Shown here one piece after another: positions 58,401 through 64,000 of a stretch of DNA of 64,000 bases. Numbering within the stretch: position 1 is the stretch's first letter; the number at the start of each line of letters is the position of its first letter. The notes below the pieces were generated by a model. It had not been told where the DNA came from. It saw only the letters and a list, made by a program, of their open reading frames with translations, and ran no database searches. A program made the translations under genes and the position numbers. Source of the DNA: Stratiolaelaps scimitus (taxonomy: Eukaryota; Arthropoda; Arachnida; Mesostigmata; Laelapidae). The DNA is taken from contig JABWDB010000048.1 of the NCBI GenBank assembly GCA_019614645.1, positions 612,001-676,000 of the forward strand. The letters are read 5' to 3'.

Positions 58401-59432
58401 CAACGCCAACGGCGAAATTCAGCAGGACAAAACGTTTCAATGTGCTGACTCAATCCGCAAACGTATCTAGCGATTGGATATCGGTACGAAGTGTGGCAAT
58501 GTGCTTAGCGACACTGCCACAGTGGGGCACAGAGTAACTGGGTACACTAGAAACGCGAAAAACATTGAAGCATACTATACCATCCTGTTGGGATTCATAT
58601 TTCGAAAACTGCTGAGAATATTGGCTTTAGTTGTTGAGGTCTGCAGAGGAAAAGATAGCACAGAGTTCATCCCCGCGTCGTACCAAATGTTTAAGGTTTG
58701 GTTACAGCTTCGACAAGTTCACACGTACTCTATTCCGAAATCTGCTGCATCGCATGGAATCGAAAGCTGTAGATCACTAGGTACATGTCTATAGATCCAT
58801 ATAGTCTACATGATATAAAAATACAAGGACATACTAAAAATAAAACTTAGCTCGATGACGGCTCCATTCCTAACCTCACTTGACCCCACCCCCCCTACGC
58901 CTATTTAAGTCCTTGAACTATAGGCCATCCTGACGCATTTACAGCTATCCGATCGAGCGTACCTCAACATGACCTCTTCAGGGTTCGGTCGTTGTCTTTT
59001 CTTCTACGCCTCGTACACGCGATTGCTGTAACGCGTGCCCCGCGCCCTCTTAAGGGGTACATCATTATCTGTCTATTACAATATATCATTGGCGGTTTAG
59101 CTTGCCAAAAAGTTGTTATTCCTCTAAACGCGTGTGGGTGTCATTTCATTCAACTCGACGATATGGGGGAATATTATAATCCATAATATTAGAAAAGGGG
59201 GAAATTCACCCGGCGTACGGCAAGAACAATCACTTGTGTACAGAGGCGAGACGCAAAGGAAAAAGCGCGCCTACGCGTTCTATATTCAATTCCTCTGTTT
59301 CTTGGAAATCCCATCGGCACCGAAATGGACATACGGACGTCAGGGGTTCATCAAGGGTCAAACACGGAAGACGCCACACACACCCCACGCCTGCTATTAC
59401 GCCTGCCGTCATTACCCGTACGCATTTCTTGG
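55430..59432. other. AT-rich intergenic sequence
   Basis: Poly-A/T runs, (AT)n near 56980 and 57240, and no convincing exon. A frame at 58474-58794 has no motif. Confidence 0.4.
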
Positions 59433-60490
59433 CTAAGTTCCCTGGGCTCTGGCTTCGCACGCGACGATCTTGAGGCGTTCGGCTCGAGCTAACTCTTGGC
59501 CTTCGCGAAATTCGACATCTTTCATGACGAAAGTCCACACGTTATCGCAAAATCGGTATGACACGAGGTGACCCGCCTGAAAAAACAAATCGAGAGAGAG
59601 AGAGACAGAGGTTGGCATTACAACGGAACAGATATCGTACTCGAACTGTCGTGGAGGGTGGGCGAGGGGTTATCTTGCATTGAGCAGCCTGGAGACTGTT
59701 AGATTTATGGATTGGCATCATAAACATTTAATCTTTGAGCTGCACACGAAATGATATGGTTACGGAGTGCTGGCCCGGGACTACACGGGCTCTATTGGCT
59801 GCCCCGTTGGCATTTCTCTATATTATCGTTAAATTTTATTCGATTTATTCTAACGTTGGGTATTGGCTATGAATGTGCGGCCTAAAAATCCTCGACGTGT
59901 CCTCGATTCTTATTATTATTATTTTCTATGGGCCAAATTCGTATGGTAATATGCCTTAATGGAAAATCACTTAGACGAGCTCGACTACTCGGACAGTTTT
60001 GCTTCACGGACCACATCATATAGAGTCATCGATAGAAGCTCTAAGTAGCATACTGTATAGGTAAACAGTTCTTGAAGTACATATATATATATATCTAAAT
60101 TTATGGATACATTTAGTTATCCGCTAGATGTTTATCATATAGCATAATCAAATAGGTTCACGAACGACAAACCAATTTGCAGAGGTGTACATGCACACGC
60201 AAACTATACAGATCTCAGATAAGAACAAACGCGACATCTTTTCCAATATATTATATATATATATATATATATCGTGGTCAGATCAGTGTCAGATCGAATG
60301 CACAAAAGCCTACCTTGAAAGACAATCGGCTGCGAACTCGATTAGCGAGTGCGTGGTTGATAGCCCGATCAAACTCCTGCAGCACTCGTAGTGCTAAACC
60401 TTCCGGGATAACGGACGAACTCAATAGTTCGTCCAGGGCCTCCTGAAGGCAATTGCCCAGAGTCGTGTTTCTGTACAACTGATACGTCAT
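59433..60490 (-). CDS. GTF2A2 / TfIIA-S: Transcription initiation factor IIA gamma (small) subunit, two exons
   Basis: TFIIA gamma pairs with TFIIA alpha/beta in the nucleus and stabilises TBP on core promoters for RNA polymerase II. Exon 1 (60490-60314) starts at an ATG giving [20 protein letters not shown], the family's hallmark N-terminus, and continues through the four-helix region ([18 protein letters not shown], residues 28-45) to SRLSFK. It ends AAG|gtaggc. Exon 2 (59576-59433) follows a pyrimidine-rich tract and cag in the same phase, giving the beta-barrel part with [19 protein letters not shown] and KIVAC, then a stop. The total is 106 residues, against about 109 in human. The 737-bp intron holds an (AT)n run and a GA-rich tract. 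I see no frameshift or missing motif, so it should be functional. No neighbouring gene suggests a functional link. Confidence 0.96.
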
Positions 60491-61675
60491 AGTATTTGCT
60501 TGTGGTGTCTATGCGTGACGGTGCTGCCTAGCTGTTCGGCAACCAGCAGTTCGGCCGTGCAGTTCAGTCCGCAGAAATCTCTATCACCAGACAGACAGAA
60601 GACGATTTGCAAGGGTTATGCTAACGAGACGAACACGCTGATGTCCGCCGATCAGTCCTCCTGATCATCTGTTGACGAGGCGAAAATCTCCAAAAGTGTG
60701 TTCACACCATCCGTCGATCTCCGATTGCTTATAAACTCGGTTCGTTCGCTCGCCTGGGCAGCTGACGCCGTTGAGGACGAAAGAGTTCGAGCTGGAAGTC
60801 GTTCGTGCCTCACACAGCGTTAACTCTCAATGCCATGAACGAGTCAGCAGGTGGCAACGTAGGTGAGATTTACACCAGGATCCGCTGTGTCGAGATCAAT
60901 CAGTTCATGTGACGCCAGCTCATGCAACGAGTGAGCTGAAATCTCTCCACTCACGATGAGCACCTGTTACTGCCACTATAACAAGAATCACTAAGGATAA
61001 TAGCGGACCAGCCAAGAACCACTAGCACCATAGATTGCTTAGATGAACTCGAATCGTTATGGCCGATTCTTCTCTCGACGCGGATGAAAACACACAACAA
61101 GAACAATAAGCTAGAGTAAACGCTGAACTGGATCAGCTCGTAGCTGGCGTCTGCTAAGCGGCCGGTGGGAAGATGGTGGGCGCGCGGCGGATTGTCTGCG
61201 TTAAACCAGTGGCGCCAAGGAATGCCTCGCTGTGGCATTTTGCTGGTTTTTTGTGAGATATCCTTGCATATAAGGCGAACAAGAGTAACCTTGCAGAACC
61301 CTTGTTAAAGCGTTGCCATCCAAGGGAAATATACTCTAACAGCAACCAAGACCAAGAGAATTATTTCCTATGTATAGATAACATTAACTATTGTACCCAG
61401 AGTCTTTAAGCACGCTATGCAAATAAATCCTGAGTGGGTTAGATAACTTGGCGGCTAAATGAATAGTCAAAGGCTTGAACTCAAATGTTTCAGCGAATGA
61501 AATCGACAGAACGCAGATGGTTCGAAACAGATTCGAATCTAATATTGATGCCTGATAAGTTTATTTAATTGTAAAAGTGGGCGACGATTATACTGTGATT
61601 GTACTGAATGTGACATGCATCTAAGAACAGCCTAAATATATATATTATTATATATATATATCCTCAGTAGAATAT
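60491..61675. other. Region upstream of TFIIA gamma
   Basis: It probably holds the TFIIA gamma promoter; no TATA box found. A minus-strand frame at 60951-61238 has two hydrophobic stretches (YSSLLFLLCVFI, MVLVVLGWSAII) but no ATG-supported or splice-supported structure. Confidence 0.35.
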
Positions 61676-61765
61676 GCTTTTCAAGGGGTCCGTCTTATGA
61701 ATCAATTTAGAAAGCAGTACCGTGGACGTGAAATGTTGGCTGTGGGTCAGCCCGGAAAATTTATT
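61676..61765 (+). mobile_element. SINE1, 5'-truncated, sense on plus
   Basis: AGGGGTCCGTCTTATGA, GCAGTACCGTGGACG and GGTCAGCCCGGAAAA mark body and tail; the tRNA-like part is absent. Confidence 0.65.
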
Positions 61766-62243
61766 AGTAGAATATCCTTAAAACAAGGAGGTCCCTCTTC
61801 TCGCACAGTCCATAGGCGGGTGCTCAAAATAGAAATTGCGTTGCCCCTTTGGATATCCAAAACAAAATCCTTACATTAAAAATTCGTTAGCTATTTTATT
61901 TTCTTAATCCACGAAACAGGTGCTCTGTAGATACTAAGGTTCTACACATTGGTCCCTAACAGGCAATGTTCACGTATGTTGAGCGAACGTATTAATGTGA
62001 ACTCGACCACCATTTACCATCAGGTAACCCCTTCACCAATGCAGCGACACAACCAACACGAATCAGGTAAATGTTCCAGCTTTGTTAAGTAGGTTTTTAT
62101 TTTGCATAAACCATTGGCGCTTTCTCACGGCCACGCAACAACCGAAGCTGACTAAGTAATAATAATCTGACTTTGTAATAATACTTACAATTTAGATATT
62201 ATGCTAGTTATCTGTAGCAGAGAGCTACGAACAGCGGCACGGT

Positions 62244-62299
62244 TTGTGGTTGCCGGTTCGATGCCCGGAGGTCTGTGGGCATCGAACCGGCAATCACAA
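62244..62299. repeat. 23-bp hairpin with a B-box-like core on each arm
   Basis: TTGCCGGTTCGATGCCC pairs with GGGCATCGAACCGGCAA around a 10-base loop; one mismatch lies further out. Each arm holds GGTTCGATGCC, like a Pol III B box, on opposite strands. Possibly two head-to-head tRNA-like fragments. Confidence 0.65.
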
Positions 62300-62814
62300 T
62301 TTGGGTTGTCCCAAGAAAAAGACCTCATCTTTAGCTGGGATGTGTTTAGCACCACTGTGCGGCCACATATACCTACAGGGGAAATATTTAGGTAAATCAT
62401 GACCGACATGACACGGCCTTGAATGCAATGCTACGCAGGGCCACCCTGAGGCTATTCAAATGGCAATAGCCAAACGAGGTGCAATCAACCTTTTTACTTT
62501 TTTTTTACAACCTTTTTACTTTTTTTTTTACCGAGAACTTAAGCATCTGTATGTATATTGCAGTTCCGAGAATAAACATTTGATTATGATATGATATGAT
62601 TCTGTCATAATAGAGGAACAGCAGTGGAGAATCGGCTATGACAAATACGGTAGTGAAGATCGATGAATCTATTCTTCACACCTCCCCGTCAACAGGCCGC
62701 ATTCGATCGTTGGTGTGCTTCAATGCGTGGGGCAGATTGGATTTCTTAGGGCGATTTTGACAGCGACAACGTTGAATGCAAAGTGGCAAAGCTCTGAGCC
62801 ACTTACATCCTTAG

Positions 62815-62950
62815 GGGACATTTTTCGAGCAGACTTCCGGCCATAAACGTTTAACCTCAGTCCACAGAGGCGCTTTCGGCATAAGGCTTCGTAAGACGGA
62901 CCCCTTTTGAAATGCAAATGTCCAACGGTGGGAGTCGGACCCCACGTACT
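62815..62950 (-). mobile_element. SINE1 copy
   Basis: It has TTTAACCTCAGTCCACAG, GGCATAAGGCTTCGTAAGAC, AAATGCAAATGTCCAACG and the B-box remnant GGAGTCGGACCCC, then runs into a (GA)n tract. Confidence 0.7.
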
Positions 62951-63887
62951 CTCTGTCTCAGAGAGAGAGAGAGAGAGAGAGCTACCTTCCCTTCGTGCAT
63001 CTTGATCGTTGCGGGGATTAGCCTAAAAGGGTTGCTGACACAACCCCAGAACATAAGGCATAAGTAATCCCTATGGGGTTATAATCGTAGACAGGTTTTT
63101 ACCCTGTTCGTATCGATGTCGATGTGATGGCTGGATTGTCAACGTGGCAGGCTTATTTTGAAATGCAGTGCTATGATTTCTCATTAATCTTTTGACCTTG
63201 TGGTTGACCCGCTTACCGCGCGCTCTAGGCTGTCAATCAGCTCACTTAATGAGTCCCAAAGTCTCATACGCTTGCGACTTGCGAGAAATAGGTGTATCAT
63301 CTATGTCAATTATACGTGACAAATATAATTATACGTGATTAATCAATTATACGTGAAAGTTCCCGATTTTCAACGGGATGACCCGACGAGTGCACTTGTC
63401 AAATGCCGGCAAACGTGTGCCGAGTTCTCCTGTGTATCCTATTTTCTGTGTACATATTTACCTAGACACCTGTGTCCAATTCCACCTTGATCCTTGGCGA
63501 GGACGCGACCTGCGCCCTGTCGCCAACACAAACGCATCCCGTGGACAATCTGAAGCTGGCCGAAGCCCCCATAGTTGAAGGACCTTCCCCTCTAACCGTA
63601 ACGAGTCGAGCGTGTTGTTTTCAATCCCTCCTGCACATCTGCTTCCGCGGGGTTCATCCACCGGCACGGTTTTACACGTTGACATAACGTGATCGGCCGT
63701 ACCAGAGTGGAAACAGTGTATCGGGTCAAGTGAGTTTTGCGGTAATGCCTTCGTATGAGGTGACGATGAAGCGTCTTAGTTCTCCTTGTTATAATTCAAT
63801 AAAACATTTTGATTTACTAACGGAACAGCAGATTTCTACAACGATTGAGTTCTGTAAGATAGGGGATATGTCACCAGATCGCGAGGG

Positions 63888-63948
63888 GTCCGCCAATAAT
63901 CAAGTCTTATGTCGAAATCAGTTGCACCGTGGACTGAGTAAAATATTA
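63888..63948 (+). mobile_element. SINE1 3' fragment
   Basis: AGGGGTCCGCC, GTCTTATGTCGAAATCAG and CACCGTGGACTGAG; the stem-loop is missing and the copy ends in an ATA repeat. Confidence 0.5.
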
Positions 63949-64000
63949 TAATAATAACGCTTTATTTCAAAGGTTAGGTTTAACAATATCTGAGTTAGCC

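Noticed and set aside
60951..61238. Two-TM protein upstream of TFIIA gamma
   Set aside because: Start not supported, no clean splice structure, and the second hydrophobic stretch exists in only one of two competing frames.

Overview
This is an animal nuclear genome window. The reasons are spliced genes with GT-AG introns from about 0.1 to 7 kb, very low gene density, long (AT)n and (CT)n microsatellites, several dispersed retroposon families built on tRNA-like Pol III promoters, and relics of mariner-like DNA transposons and a non-LTR retrotransposon. The one strongly conserved gene is the small subunit of TFIIA. A glycine-rich secreted protein with a His-rich end and the mobile-element mix fit an invertebrate, probably an arthropod or a relative, but the species cannot be named from the sequence. 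No rRNA gene, confirmed functional tRNA gene, CRISPR array or prokaryotic operon was seen.

Genes, left to right: a possible terminal exon at 11.8-12.1 kb (+); a two-exon secreted glycine-rich protein at 19.0-20.0 kb (-); an unassigned multi-pass membrane reading frame at 20.4-21.0 kb (-); a single-TM plus helical-tail protein with a spliced 5' UTR at 25.7-26.2 kb (-); a possible exon at 26.6-26.8 kb (-); two linked terminal exons at 32.0-32.5 kb (+) in a GC-rich stretch; a 108-residue tail-anchored-like protein whose two exons flank a 7.3-kb intron at 35.4-43.0 kb (+); possible terminal exons at 48.6 kb (-) and 49.5 kb (+); a four-exon MARVEL-type four-TM protein at 52.6-55.1 kb (+); and TFIIA gamma at 59.4-60.5 kb (-). 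They show no shared pathway and look like unrelated neighbours.

Most of the rest is repeat-derived. At least four tRNA-derived SINE-like families (called SINE1-4 here) and several other dispersed families were recognised by comparing copies within the window. SINE1 and a second family (B) end in the same small stem-loop followed by A residues, which suggests they used one LINE machinery. DNA-transposon traces include a 403-bp TA-flanked mariner deletion derivative, a 61-bp relative of it, and a broken mariner/Tc1-type transposase. A frameshifted reverse-transcriptase fragment lies at 30.3 kb.

The most unusual structures are inverted repeats: a perfect 230-bp inverted duplication with a 98-bp spacer at 14.6-15.1 kb, a near-perfect 228-bp palindrome at 50.8-51.0 kb, and several shorter palindromes centred on (AT)n. 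Splice structures and membrane or signal calls were made by eye; no alignment or gene finder was run.
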